A stretch of DNA of 64,000 bases from Monoplex corrugatus (lineage: Eukaryota; Mollusca; Gastropoda; Littorinimorpha; Ranellidae). Below, one piece after another: positions 12,581-24,665 of the stretch. The stretch's first letter is position 1; each line of letters begins with the position of its first letter. The stretch spans positions 97,919,513 to 97,983,512 of the forward strand of contig CM060311.1 in assembly GCA_030674185.1 (NCBI GenBank), given 5' to 3'. Under the pieces are notes generated by a model. It had not been told where the DNA came from. It did not search any database and saw only the letters and a list, made by a program, of their open reading frames with translations. The position numbers and the translations under genes are program-made.

Positions 12581-13080
12581 TTTCCTTTAAGTTCATTTAC
12601 ATGATCAGTCCTGAAATGATAGTACAGTTGTTGCTTACAGTTTTCTATAAGTGTTAAACATATTTCATATCTGTCTATTCTAAGTACCATCAAACTGCTA
12701 ATAATTCCTGCGGTTGTAGACAGCAGGAGGCTAAATCTGCCAAGTCCATGCCATACTAACATCCAGTACAAAATGTTGTCAACTTGTGCCCGCCTACAAA
12801 TGTAACAGCAAGGCTGAATGCAGTAAATCATTCGATCAGCGCGGCTCATGCAATTTGCTTTATGGTGGACAGTTCCCATGCCTCAATGCCAGTTCAATGC
12901 TTACAAAGTCAATCCCCCCAAAAAAAACATCAGACATATTTCATCCTCCTGCCACAAAGACTTGGCCTTTGAATCCAGATGGCTAATGCATCAGCAAATC
13001 AACAGAAACTTCTTGCATGCCTGTCATGAGATCATTTTCATCTAACTTCATGGATCCGACCATAAATCACTATTCTGGAA
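12581..13080. other. Unique intron sequence
   Basis: No gene recognised. A short plus-strand Cys-rich frame (12786-12986) has no splice support. Confidence 0.4.
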
Positions 13081-13139
13081 GACAGACAGGGAAAACAGGG
13101 TGGGGGGAAGGCTGATGTTGTGACAAGGAAGGGAGAGGT

Positions 13140-13258
13140 AGAGAAGAGGCAACACAACACAAGGGAATGAGAGAGACAGACAAAAAATCAGAGAGAGATA
13201 GGAGGGGATGGATTGGGGGGATGGAGAGAGAGAAGGAGGGAGGGAGAGAAAGAGAGAA

Positions 13259-13324
<66 letters not shown>

Positions 13325-13345
13325 AGACAGACAGACAGACAGAAG
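13140..13345. repeat. (GA)n-rich tract with (CAGA)n
   Basis: Pure GA run at 13262-13322 followed by five CAGA units. Purine-rich flanks. Confidence 0.95.
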
Positions 13346-14340
13346 ATTCAAATGATTTATTCATCAGGTCTCCATCATGGGAATACTGGGCGATCGTTCA
13401 TCATACATAGTTCTACCACCTTATGGCAAATATGTGTAAGACATTTTTCTTTTTTTTTTCTACTGCTCTCTCTGTTTGTTTTGTTCTTTCTAGTCCCTCT
13501 TACTTTTTATTTGTCCGTTTTACCGTTCACTGGTATTTTTTCAAGAAATCTTCACAAATAATTTTGTTGTTTTTCCTTTCCACCTATGTCTGAGTAAGCA
13601 GACTGCCCAGCAACATGTGATGCCTGCACACTGTCGGCTGGAACCATGACCACACGCATTTGAGCTAAAATAAACATGCTTCAGGCAGATACACTATCTG
13701 AGGCATGAACAAGCTTGAACGCAGGAAATTCATATGTTAATCCTCTACGATGCACACAACAATGAAATCACCTCACACATGTAACAAAATCAGTTTGGTT
13801 GTTGATACATTTCTAATTTTACAAGCTTATACAAAAATAATGTGCTTTACATAAATAAATCACATTTGTTTTCTTGTTTTTTTCCCACACTTGCTGATGA
13901 CAGTATTCATATTTATATTAATTCATTTTTACCCAAGACCTTGCTAGTGTGTAGGCTTATCATGCGCAAGTACAGAGCTTATGCCATGATCATTTTGAAT
14001 CTTATCCATCACATGGCATCTGTGGCGTCAGTGTATATGGAATTCATTCCAAGCACTGAGAAGCTGTCTTGAGAAATTAAAATGGAACACTTTTTGTGCA
14101 TAATGGCTTCCCACTGTGAAATTCAGGTTGCACTCCCCGGGGACACCCTGCCATTGCAGTATGGCACTGACTGTTTTTTCCCCATTTTTCTGTATGCATG
14201 TATTTCTATTTATCCTACAAAAAAGTATATTTTGTTTTACAGATTCTCTCTACGGTCAACTTATTTCTTGCTGTGAAATCTTTTCACATGCACTGAGTAC
14301 ATGTTACACAGTTAACAGTCAAGTCTGAAAGACTACTAAA
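13346..14340. other. AT-rich intron sequence
   Basis: I see no gene, RNA or repeat array here. Confidence 0.5.
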
Positions 14341-14344
14341 TGAC

Positions 14345-14455
14345 CACCACTGGACTTTAGTGCAGGATTTTGGGGGAATCCATGTCTGACTGGTGATTCA
14401 ACCCAAGTTTCCCATGTCCTACATGAGTGCTTTAACCACTAGGCCAAACACTCCA
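14345..14455 (-). mobile_element. tRNA-like SINE head
   Basis: On the minus strand: TTTGGCCTAGTGGTTAAAGC (A box) and CTTGGGTTGAATCACC (B box) at tRNA-like spacing. It lies just 3' of the RTE copy. Confidence 0.6.
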
Positions 14456-14459
14456 CTAA

Positions 14460-15110
14460 CATCATCATCATCATCGTCATCAGGTACTTGCCACATGGCG
14501 TTGGCAATCATGGCCTTCCATCTGTTTTTATCCCTTGTTGCCGCAAGCACCTCTTTCACCCTCTCTGTCTTCAGCCACTCTGCAAGTCCGTCCAATATTT
14601 TCTGCCTGGGTCCACCTGGTGCTCTCTTTCCCTCCAGCTTTCCTGTTGTGACCAGGTGCTCCAATTCCCCTTTCCTCATAAAATGGCCTATAAATGTTGC
14701 CTGTCTTTTCCTAATCTTCCTAAAGAATGATCTTCTTGTGTCTGCTTCCATCAAGACTGTCTCGTTTGTTTTCTTTGCTGTCCATGCAACTCTCAACATT
14801 CTTCTTAGAAACCACACTTCAGCTGCCTCAATCTTGTTCTGGCTTTGCTTGTTGACTGTCCACGCCTCACAACTGTATAACATTATCGGTTCTATATAAC
14901 ATTCAAGAACTCTCTTCCTGATGTTAACTGATAGGCACTTGTTGGTAAGAATGCTTGTCATCTTCTTGACTGCTGTTTTGGCTTGGCCGATTCTGCTGGC
15001 CATTTCTGATGAGCATCTGCCATCTGGTGAGATGACCGTTCCCAGATATTTAAACTTATCAACCTGTCTCAAGGTTGTGCTGTTTGCTGTTATCTCCACT
15101 AACAACTGAA
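14460..15110 (-). pseudogene. RTE-clade LINE 3' fragment, copy 1
   Basis: The minus-strand frame holds the carboxyl third of an RTE reverse transcriptase: VDKFKYLGTVISPDGRCSSE, then ECYIEPIMLYSCEAWTVNKQ and later WFLRRMLRV and RQATFIGHFMRKGELEHL. It runs into a (GAT)n 3' tail at 14478-14461, the normal tail of RTE elements. It is 5' truncated: the catalytic YxDD motif is absent. Confidence 0.88.
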
Positions 15111-15590
15111 CACAATTCAATAAATGCAGACAAATTAGACTGAACGGCAAGGACCAATGTCATTCACATGGACATTAATCTCAACTTGAATTTTCCTGAA
15201 CTTTTCCTCTTCTTCCTTTGAAATTATTCATGTATCCTTTGAAATGCTTTTAAACAGGCACAACTACCTTTTCATATTTGTTTGTTAAAGGGGTGTGAAT
15301 AATTCCACATCTAGTAGGGTGAAGCACATGCTTAATACAAACTCAAAGGATACTCCCTTGGACACAATAAAACTCATTTTGCTCTCGAAGACTCATTGCG
15401 CTTTACATTAATTAGTTACTTTTTCTCAATCAGCCCTATGCCTAATGGTCAATTATACTAACTCCCACTCCTAGTCCCTCCCTCCCCCCCCCCCCAACAC
15501 ACACACTAGCACATCTGCTTCAAGCAAGTACTAACATATACATTACTGAATCAGAAAGATCAAAAATCATGTTTCATTAATGATAGTATT
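15111..15590. other. Intron sequence with a diverged 46-bp unit
   Basis: 15342-15390 (TACTCCCTTGGACACAATAA and so on) matches the 46-bp unit at 16162-16326 on the other side of the LINE tail. A C-run lies at 15481-15495. Confidence 0.5.
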
Positions 15591-15781
15591 TATCAGGGCT
15601 TAAAATAGGAGGAGGAAAAAAACACTGAAACTAGGGGGGTCCGGGGGCAAATCAGGGGCCATAACTTGTGCGCAGTTGCTATGAACGCTTGCAAGCCGAT
15701 CACGGATGCCTTGCTTTTTTCTTTTTTACAAACCGAAATCGCGGAATTCCGCCCAGACGCGGAACGTTTTAAGCCCTGATT
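15591..15781. mobile_element. hAT-like MITE nested in a LINE tail
   Basis: About 190 bp bounded by inverted repeats CAGGGCTTAAAA and TTTTAAGCCCTG. CAGGG ends are typical of hAT elements. The flanks share TTTAT-containing sequence that could be a target duplication. The insertion falls at the end of the reverse transcriptase reading. Confidence 0.6.
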
Positions 15782-16165
15782 TATCCAAAAGAGGAGTTTT
15801 GAGGCCCACCTTGAAAGAGAGAGATGATGAACAGCAGAGAGAAAACGGCAGATCGTTCCAGACAAGTGGGGCCTGGTAACGGAAGGCTCAGTGTCCTATG
15901 GTTTTGTATTTTGATTTTGATTTTGCCAGAAGCTTCTGGTTGCTTGACCTGAGACTGCGTTCAGGCCTGTATGTTTTAAGCACAGAAGAGAGGTAGATAG
16001 GCAAGGTACCATCAAAATGCCGATAAGCCAGAGTAGCTAGTTTATATTCTACTCTTGCTTCCACAGGGAGCCAGTGGAACTGCTTCAATAGGCTGGTTGC
16101 TGAGGTGGTCTTTAGCTTTCTGAATACAAGCCTAGCTGCACTATTTTGTGCTCTCTTGGACAGAA
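15782..16165 (-). pseudogene. LINE reverse transcriptase carboxyl tail
   Basis: The minus-strand reading includes AQNSAARLVFRKLKTTSATS, FHWLPVEARVEYKLATLAYR, HFDGTLPIYLSSVLKTYRPE and, after a frameshift near 15890, APLVWNDLPFS and FKVGLKTPLLDKS. This is the conserved carboxyl region of molluscan non-LTR reverse transcriptases. Confidence 0.8.
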
Positions 16166-16326
16166 TACAACACATTTTGCTCTCAATCAAAGGATACTCT
16201 CTTGGACAGAATAAAGCACATTTTGCTCTCAATCAAAGGATACTCTCTTGGACAGAATAAAGCACATTTTGCTCTCAATCAAAGGATACTCTCTTGGACA
16301 CAATAAAGCACATTTTGCTCTCAAAA
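16150..16326. repeat. 46-bp tandem repeat, about 4 copies, overlapping the LINE tail
   Basis: Unit GAATAAAGCACATTTTGCTC + TCAATCAAAGGATACTCTCT + TGGACA. One edge overlaps the LINE reading frame (LSKRAQ), so part of the unit is LINE-derived. Confidence 0.85.
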
Positions 16327-16416
16327 ATCACTGTAGTATGAGATCAAGTATATGCACATCTATCTATGACCAAGGGTGTGAGCATACATGAGGGAGGGTG
16401 GCGCAGTGTGTGTTAG

Positions 16417-17062
16417 AATAACTCTCTCACTACGAGCGTCTGGATTTCCCGATCATGTCTCAACAACGCTTGTCTCAAGTGTCAGAGAAATCCGACCTGA
16501 GTTTTGAAAATTTGTGGGGCTTTCAGTACTTCCGTTAATCGAAACTAATAGCCAGATACAGATGTCCGGTCATTCTTAGCCTCGTTTCAGGCCATGAAGT
16601 CACTGTACTACACAGTTGGTGTGTAAACAGTGCAGAGTTCATGACCCACTATCTCCGCAGCAAAGCAGATGATGGAAAAGCAAATGGCTGAACGATATTC
16701 AACAACTCAGCGCTGTTAAACACGATTTCTTCCTTCAGTGCATGTGGAGTGTGTGCACGTTGGATTTTATCAAATTTCATTCAAAATGTGACTGTAAGAA
16801 TTGATATACTGACCTGACTGTGTATTTTGTAAGGCATTTTTTACCTGAAAATTTCTCTAATTTACTCGTACCATTTCTCAGCAACCATGAGGGTATGACA
16901 GCTGAAATTTCAGCATGTTGTACACCAATCTTTAACATATGACCCGCCAAATTTCAAGACTCTCTGTTTTTATTATTGTATGAGAAGTTTTCTCATGACC
17001 TATACAAATGGTGCGTATCAGGGAACGGCAAGGGGCATAATCGTACGTAGCGAGTGAGTTAA
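16417..17062. mobile_element. piggyBac-like MITE, about 645 bp
   Basis: The ends are inverted: ATAACTCTCTCACTACG on the left, CGTAGCGAGTGAGTTAA on the right. The right end keeps TTAA and the left is degenerate. No transposase frame. Confidence 0.55.
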
Positions 17063-17167
17063 CAGGCTGTCAGTCTGTCAATCATCCCCTCCCAATTCAT
17101 CAACCTGTTACTTTGTATCAGCCACCTTGATCTTTCAAATGGACAATCATCTATACAGCTGTCAGTA

Positions 17168-18306
17168 CTGTCAATCAACAGATTTAAACATCTGATCAAC
17201 ACTAGTGTCAATCAACAGATTTAAACATCTGATCAACACTACTGTCAATCAACAGATTTAAACATTTGATCAACACTAGTGTCAATCAACAGATTTAAAC
17301 ATTTGATCAACACTGCTGTCAGTCAACAGATTTAAACATCTGATCAACCTACTGTCAATCAACAGATTTAAACATTTGATCAACACTAGTGTCAATCAAC
17401 AGATTTAAACATCTGATCAACACTGCTGTCAATCAACAGATTTAAACATTTGATCAACACTACTGTCAATCAACAGATTTAAACATTTGATCAACACTAC
17501 TGTCAATCAACAGATTTAAACATCTGATCAACACTAGTGTCAATCAACAGATTTAAACATCTGATCAACACTACTGTCAATCAACAGATTTAAACATTTG
17601 ATCAACACTAGTGTCAATCAACAGATTTAAACATCTGATCAACACTGCTGTCAATCAACAGATTTAAACATTTGATCAACACTACTGTCAATCAACAGAT
17701 TTAAACATCTGATCAACACTAGTGTCAATCAACAGATTTAAACATTTGATCAACACTGCTGTCAGTCAACAGATTTAAACATCTGATCAACACTACTGTC
17801 AATCAACAGATTTAAACATTTGATCAACACTAGTGTCAATCAACAGATTTAAACATTTGATCAACACTAGTGTCAATCAACAGATTTAAACATTTGATCA
17901 ACACTGCTGTCAGTCAACAGATTTAAACATCTGATCAACACTACTGTCAATCAACAGATTTAAACATCTGATCAACACTAGTGTCAATCAACAGATTTAA
18001 ACATCTGATCAACACTAGTGTCAATCAACAGATTTAAACATTTGATCAACACTGCTGTCAGTCAACAGATTTAAACATCTGATCAACACTACTGTCAATC
18101 AACAGATTTAAACATCTGATCAACACTAGTGTCAATCAACAGATTTAAACATCTGATCAACACTAGTGTCAATCAACAGATTTAAACATTTGATCAACAC
18201 TGCTGTCAATCAACAGATTTAAACATTTGATCAACACTACTGTCAATCAACAGATTTAAACATCTGATCAACACTACTGTCAATCAACAGATTTAAACAT
18301 CTGATC
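17168..18306. repeat. 37-bp minisatellite, about 31 copies, with higher-order pattern
   Basis: Unit GTCAATCAACAGATTTAAAC + ATCTGATCAACACTAGT. Three unit types (ending AGT, ACT, GCT; ATC/ATT; GTCAAT/GTCAGT) recur in a fixed order in several places. Confidence 0.95.
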
Positions 18307-18308
18307 AC

Positions 18309-18512
18309 TTGGTCCCCTTTTTATCCACTGGACGAGGCGGCAGGGAAGTTTTTAGTCCTGTTTTTATTATCCATTGTTTGGTGTTTGTGATCTATTTGCG
18401 ACCGTGCGTTCGCGCTTGGCAAAGGCCGGTTGGCCGAAAGTTTGCGCTTGTTTTGTCTTGTTTTGTTGAATGCGCTCTTACATTGGTTTTCTTGTTCTTC
18501 TGGTTCTTATCT
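18309..18512 (+). mobile_element. Dispersed repeat, same family as 2.9 and 56.9 kb
   Basis: Contains GGCAAAGGCCGGTTGGCCGA and GTTGAATGCGCTCTTACA, diverged from the copies at 2990-3060 and 56910-56985. It ends 60 bp before the ZDHHC tail exon. Confidence 0.55.
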
Positions 18513-18572
18513 GATCACTTGTTTTCAACTGGTGAGTGAACTGGTACTGTGGTAGACAAAGATTGTGCTCAC

Positions 18573-18738
18573 CATGGACAGATGGCACTTTGTTGTTGAT
18601 GGTGCCATCAGGACTCTGATAGCTGATCATTTCGTGTTTCTTCGTGCTCTCCCCTCCCACCGGCACCTCATCTACTGTGCTGACGGCGTTCAGCGGCAAC
18701 AGGTCTGGTGGTGCTGTAGTGGTGTCCACGTTAGTCGT
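18573..18738 (-). CDS. ZDHHC14/18-like: ZDHHC14/18-like palmitoyltransferase, C-terminal tail exon 2
   Basis: Exon with a strong acceptor (poly-T then CCCAG) and the donor GTGAGC. It has 55 codons plus one base (phase 0 in, phase 1 out), which fits the phase-0 end of the previous exon 15.8 kb away. The peptide begins TTNVDTTTAPPDLLPLNAVS and ends INNKVPSVH, Thr/Pro/Asp-rich and low in complexity. Assignment rests on phase, strand, signal quality and tail-like composition, since this part of the protein is not conserved. Confidence 0.72.
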
Positions 18739-18984
18739 CTGGGAAAAAAAAAAAGCAGCGGTCAACGTCAGTGGATCACAGTTATGGTGGTCTTCATCTG
18801 GAGCCTCCCTACATATCACACACTCAGCTATTCACAAAACCACAAGCTCAAAAACTCACCCCAACTGAAACAAAAAAATCAGACTTTTTAACGCTGTGAA
18901 AATATATCAGTACACAAAAGATAAAACAAAGCTACAAAAATTTATTCCACTGAAAACAAAACTAACATTGTAAAAGTTATCTTA

Positions 18985-19500
18985 CTGTTGTTGTTATTGT
19001 TGTTTAAAGCCGACTGCGTGGAGCCATGTCAGGACTATAACCACTTCAAAACATACACAAAACTTCCAACAGGAAAAAAGAAAGAACAAAAATTAAGTAC
19101 ACATTTCAATACATTCGCGCACATAATCTAAGGACATGGCCCCGGTGCTGACCACTCCATCCAATTTATTGCACAGGGGATTTGAAAAACACAACTGAAT
19201 ACAACAAACGGGCATAAATCATCTAAAATTGCTTCAGCACATCTCACCTCCCTACAGCCAAAAATGCACTTAATATACATACCCAATTATCAATCCTAGG
19301 AAAAAGTATACAAGACTTTATCGAACACGTACAGGTGAATGGACCAGCAAGGAAGAAAATGATAGGAAGAAATGACAGAAAGCAAAGGAAGAAGGCAGAA
19401 ACAAATCAAGTAACAGAAAAGAGGAAATTGCTAGCACAGAATTTCCAGAAGGTGGGGATACTATTTAGACTGAAAGAGCTCCTGGCATCCCCATAGGGAG
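18985..19500 (-). mobile_element. Dispersed retroposon family, copy 3
   Basis: Same element as 142-709. The minus-strand 3' tail is GGCTTTAAACAACAATAACA with further AAC units. Confidence 0.75.
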
Positions 19501-19728
19501 AAAAGTTATCTGGTTACAGCTTACATAAGTAATGACATGACTGAATGTCATACAGGAGAAGACTTGTGGTGTGTACTGTTTTAATAGCACTCTAACATCA
19601 TCAGTCAGACTTGTCATACACCTTCTAATGATAAATAGATATTTTTCCAGCAGAAAGATGGTAGATAGGGTGAGGGAGTCAAAGGGTCAAGTTTTTGCAG
19701 TTGGGGGATAGAGTGCAGGAGTCAAAGG

Positions 19729-20735
19729 GTTAAAAAGTTGGCTGCAGTAAGATATGATAAACAATAATAACTTGCAATGATTGAGTTAAAAAGTTGGCTG
19801 CAGTAAGATACGATAAACAATAAAGTTGGCTGCAGTAAGATACGATAAACAATAATAACTTGCAATGATTGAGTTAAAAAGTTGGCTGCAGTAAGATACG
19901 ATAAACAATAATAACTTGTAATGATTGAGTTAAAAAGTTGGCTGCAGTAAGATACGATAAACAATAAAGTTGGCTGCAGTAAGATACGATAAACAATAAT
20001 AACTTGTAATGATTGAGTTAAAAAGTTGGCTGCAGTAAGATACGATAAACAATAAAGTTGGCTGCAGTAAGATACGATAAACAATAATAACTTGTAATGA
20101 TTGAGTTAAAAAGTTGGCTGCAGTAAGATACGATAAACAATAAAGTTGGCTGCAGTAAGATACGATAAACAATAATAACTTGTAATGATTGAGTTAAAAA
20201 GTTGGCTGCAGTAAGATACGATAAACAATAAAGTTGGCTGCAGTAAGATACGATAAACAATAATAACTTGCAATGATTGAGTTAAAAAGTTGGCTGCAGT
20301 AAGATACGATAAACAGTAATAACTTGTAATGATCGAGTTAAATAGTTGGCTGCAGTAAGACACGATAAACTAATAACTTGTAATGATCGAGTTAAAAAGT
20401 TGGCTGCAGTAAGATACGATAAACAATAATAACTTGTAATGATCGAGTTAAATAGTTGGCTGCAGTAAGATACGATAAACAATAATAACTTGTAATGATA
20501 GAGTTAAATAGTTGGCTGCAGTAAGACACGATAAACTAATAACTTGTAATGATCGAGTGAAAAAGTTGGCTGCAGTAAGATACGATAAACAATAATAACT
20601 TGTAATGATCGAGTTAAAAAGTTGGCTGCAGTAAGATACGATAAACAATAATAACTTGTAATGATCGAGTTAAAAAGTTGGCTGCAGTAAGATACGATAA
20701 ACAATAATAACTTGTAATGATCGAGTTAAAAAGTC
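19729..20735. repeat. 56-bp minisatellite with 88-bp higher-order unit
   Basis: Base unit GTTAAAAAGTTGGCTGCAGT + AAGATACGATAAACAATAAT + AACTTGTAATGATTGA. From 19780 to 20290 it alternates with a 32-bp partial unit, giving a strict 88-bp period. The distal part has only 56-bp units. Confidence 0.94.
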
Positions 20736-20776
20736 GGCCACACTTTGATGGATATGGTACGCTTGAGCTGTGGACA

Positions 20777-21223
20777 AGATCGGATGCTTTGGATTAAATC
20801 CTGGCCAAAGATCGGATGCTTTGGATTAAATCCTGGCCAAAGATCGGATGCTTTGGATTAAATCCTGGCCAAAGATCAGATGCTTTGGATTAAATCCTGG
20901 CCAAAGATCGGATGCTTTGGATTAAATCTTGGCCAAAGATCGGATGCTTTGGATTAAATCCTGGCCAAAGCATCTGATCTTTGGATTAAATCCTGGCCAA
21001 AGATCGGATGCTTTGGATTAAATCCTGGCCAAAGATCAGATGCTTTGGATTAAATCCTGGCCAAAGATCAGATGCTTTGGATTAAATCCTGGCCAAAGAT
21101 CGGATGCTTTGGATTAAATCTTGGCCAAAGATCGGATGCTTTGGATTAAATCCTGGCCAAAGATCGATGCTTTGGATTAAAACCTGGCCAAAGATCGGAT
21201 GCTTTGGATTAAATTCTGGCCAG
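20777..21223. repeat. 32-bp minisatellite, about 14 copies
   Basis: Unit GATCGGATGCTTTGGATTAA + ATCCTGGCCAAA. One unit near 20968 carries a local inversion (GCATCTGATCTTTGG). Confidence 0.94.
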
Positions 21224-21237
21224 CAACATACAGAATT

Positions 21238-22128
21238 GTGCACTGAACAGTGTGCATATGTGTGCACTGAACGTGTGTATATGTGTGTGCACTGAACAGA
21301 CTGAACAGTGCGTATATGTTGTGGCACTGAACAGTGCGTATATAGTGTGGCACTGAACAGTGCGTATATGTGTGTGCATGAACAGTGCGTATAGTGTGTG
21401 CACTGAACAGTGCGTATATGTTGTGCACTGAACAGTGCGTATAGTTGTGTGCACTGAACAGTGCGTAAATGTGGTGCACTGAACAGTGCGTATATTGTGT
21501 GCACTGAACAGTGCGTATAGTGTGTGCACTGAACAGTGCGTATATGTGTGTGCACTGAACAGTGCGTATATGTGTGTGCACTGAACAGTGCGTATATGTG
21601 TGTGCACTGAACAGTGCGTATAAGGGTTGCACTGAACAGTGCGTATATGTGTGTGCACTGAACAGTGCGTATATGTGTGTGCACTGACAGTGCGTATATT
21701 GTGTGTTGCACTGAACAGTGCGTATATATGTGTGTGCACTGAAACAGTGCGTATATGTGTGTTGCACTGAACAGTGCGTATATGTGTGTGCACTGAACAG
21801 TGCGTAATATGTGTGTGCACTGAAACAGTGCGTATATGTGTGTGCACTGAACAGTGCGTATATGTGTGTGCACTGAACAGTGCGTATATGGTGTGCACTG
21901 AACAAGTGCGTATATGTGTGTGCACTGAACAGTGCGTATATGTGTGTGCACTGAACAGTGCGTATATTGTGTGCACTGAACAGTGCGTATATGTGTGTGC
22001 ACTGAACAGTGCGTATATGTGTGTGCACTGAACAGTGCGTATATGTGTGTGCACTGAACAGTGCGTAATATGTGTGTGCACTGAACAGTGTGTATATGTG
22101 TGTGCACTGAACAGTGTGTATATGTGCA
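21238..22128. repeat. 26-bp minisatellite, about 33 copies
   Basis: Unit GTGCACTGAACAGTGCGTAT + ATGTGT. The core GTGCACTGAACAGTGC contains an imperfect palindrome. Many copies differ by single-base indels. Confidence 0.95.
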
Positions 22129-22137
22129 TCTGAGAAA

Positions 22138-24665
22138 AATAAAAAATATTTACAATTTTTTTGTCCCTTGTGTACGATTAAGACATGTATCTCAGAACAA
22201 TCTGAAACACTTTAAAATTTTGTATCCCCTTTTGAAGGATTAAGACATTCACTCAAGAACAATCTGAGCACTTTAAAATTTTGTATCCCCTTTGAAGGAT
22301 TAAGACATTCACATCAAGAACAATCTGAGCACTTTAAAATTTTGTATCCCTTTTGAAGGATTAAGACATTCACATCAAGAAACAATCTGAGCACTTTAAA
22401 ATTTTGTATCCCCTTTTGAAGGATTAAGACATTCATCAAGAACATCTGAACACTTAAAATTTGTATCCCCTTGGAAGGATTAAGACATTCATCAAGAACA
22501 ATCTGAACACTTTAAAATTTTGTATCCCTTTTGAAGGATTAAGACATTCACTCAAGAACAATCTGAGCACTTTAAAATTTTGTATCCCTTTTGAAGGATT
22601 AAGACATTCACTCAAGAACAATCTGAGCACTTTAAAATTTTGTATCCCCTTTTGAAGGATTAGGACATTCACTCAAGAACAATCTGAGCACTTTAAAATT
22701 TTGTATCCCCTTTTGAAGGATTAAGACATTCACTCAAGAACAATCTGAACACTTTAAAATTTTGTATCCCCTTTTGAGATTAAGACATTCACTCAAGAAC
22801 AATCTGAACACTTTAAAATTTGTATCCCTTTTGAAGGATTAAGACATTCACTCAAGAACAATCTGGCACTTTAAAATTTTGTATCCCCTTTTGAAGGATT
22901 AAGACATTCACTCAAGAACAATCTGAGCCTTAAAATTTTGTATCCCCTTTTGAAGGATTAAGACATTCTCAAGAACAATCTGAGCACTTTAAAATTTTGT
23001 ATCCCTTTTGAAGGATTAAGACATTCACTCAAGAACAATCTGAGCACTTTAAAATTTGTATCCCTTTTGAAGGATTAAGACATTCACTCAAGAACAATCT
23101 GAGCACTTTAAAATTTTGTATCCCTTTGAAGGATTAAGACATTCACTCAAGAACAATCTGAGCACTTTAAAATTTTGTATCCCCTTTGAAGGATTAAGAC
23201 ATTCACTCAAGAACAATCTGAGCACTTTAAAATTTTGTATCCCTTTTGAAGGATTAAGACATTCACTCAAGAACAATCTGAGCACTTTAAATTTGTATCC
23301 CCTTTTGAAGGATTAAAGACATTCACTCAAGAACAATCTGAGCACTTTAAAATTTTGTATCCCTTTTGAAGGATTAGACATTCACTCAAGACAATCTGAG
23401 CACTTTAAAATTTGTATCCCCTTTTGAAGGATAAGACATTCACTCAAGAACAATCTGAACACTTTAAATTTTGTATCCCCTTTTGAAGGATTAAGACATT
23501 CACTCAGAACAATCTGAGCACTTTAAAATTTTGTATCCCCTTTTGAAGGATTAAGACATTCACTCAAGAACAATCTGAACACTTTAAAATTTTGTATCCC
23601 CTTTTGAAGGATTAGAATTCACTCAAGAACAATCTGAGCACTTTAAAATTTTGTATCCCCTTTGAAGGATTAAGACATTCACTCAAGAACAATCTGAACA
23701 CTTTAAAATTTTGTATCCCCTTTTGAAGGATTAAGACATTCACTCAAGAACAATCTGAGCACTTTAAAATTTTGTATCCCCTTTTGAAGGATTAAGACAT
23801 TCACTCAAGAACAATCTGAGCACTTTAAAATTTTGTATCCCCTTTTGAAGGATTAAGACATTCACTCAAGAACAATCTGAGCACTTTAAAATTTTGTATC
23901 CCCTTTTGAAGGATTAAGACATTCACTCAAGAACAATCTGAGCACTTTAAAATTTTGTATCCCCTTTTGAAGGATTAAGACATTCACTCAAGAACAATCT
24001 GAGCACTTTAAAATTTTGTATCCCCTTTTGAAGGATTAAGACATTCACTCAAGAAAAATCTGAACACTTTAAAATTTTGTATCCCCTTTTGAAGGATTAA
24101 GACATTCACTCAAGAACAATCTGAACACTTTAAAATTTTGTATCCCCTTTTGAAGGATTAAGACATTCACTCAAGAACAATCTGAACACTTTAAAATTTT
24201 TCTATCCCTTGTGTAGAATTAAGACACGCATCCAAGAAAAATCTGAATGCTATACAATTTTTTGTATCCCCTTGTGTAGGATAAAGACATGCATCCAAGA
24301 AAGATCTTAACACTTTAAATCTTTTTTATCCCCTTGTGTAGGATAAAGACATGCATCCAAGAAAAATCTGAATGCTATACATTTTTTTTATCCCCTTATG
24401 TAGGATTAAGACAAATATCCAAGAAAAATCTGAATGCTATACAATTTTTTGTATCCCCTTGTGTAGGATAAAGACATGCATCCAAGAAAGATCTTAACAC
24501 TTTAAATCTTTTTTATCCCCTTGTGTAGGATAAAGACATGCATCCAAGAAAAATCTGAATGCTATACATTTTTTTTATCCCCTTATGTAGGATTAAGGCA
24601 AATATCCAAGAAAAATCTGAATGCTATACATTTTTTTTTATCCCCTTGTGTTGGATTAAGACCAA
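22138..24665. repeat. ~61-bp minisatellite, about 40 copies
   Basis: Unit CTTTAAAATTTTGTATCCCC + TTTTGAAGGATTAAGACATT + CACTCAAGAACAATCTGAGC + A. The last 450 bp use a diverged version (CCTTGTGTAGGATAAAGACA) organised as a longer alternating period. Many one-base deletions lie in 22.4-23.7 kb. Confidence 0.95.

Noticed and set aside
14393..14899. Plus-strand 168-residue frame, and similar ones at 53924 and 61638
   Set aside because: Antisense shadows of the RTE reverse transcriptase fragments.
18565..18891. Plus-strand frames of about 100 residues
   Set aside because: They are opposite-strand shadows of the ZDHHC tail exon 18573-18738, which has proper splice sites on minus.
21082..22129. 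300-residue minus-strand frames rich in His/Thr/Cys
   Set aside because: Frame continuity in the 26-bp array is accidental. Three frames are open at once and all read the same repeat.
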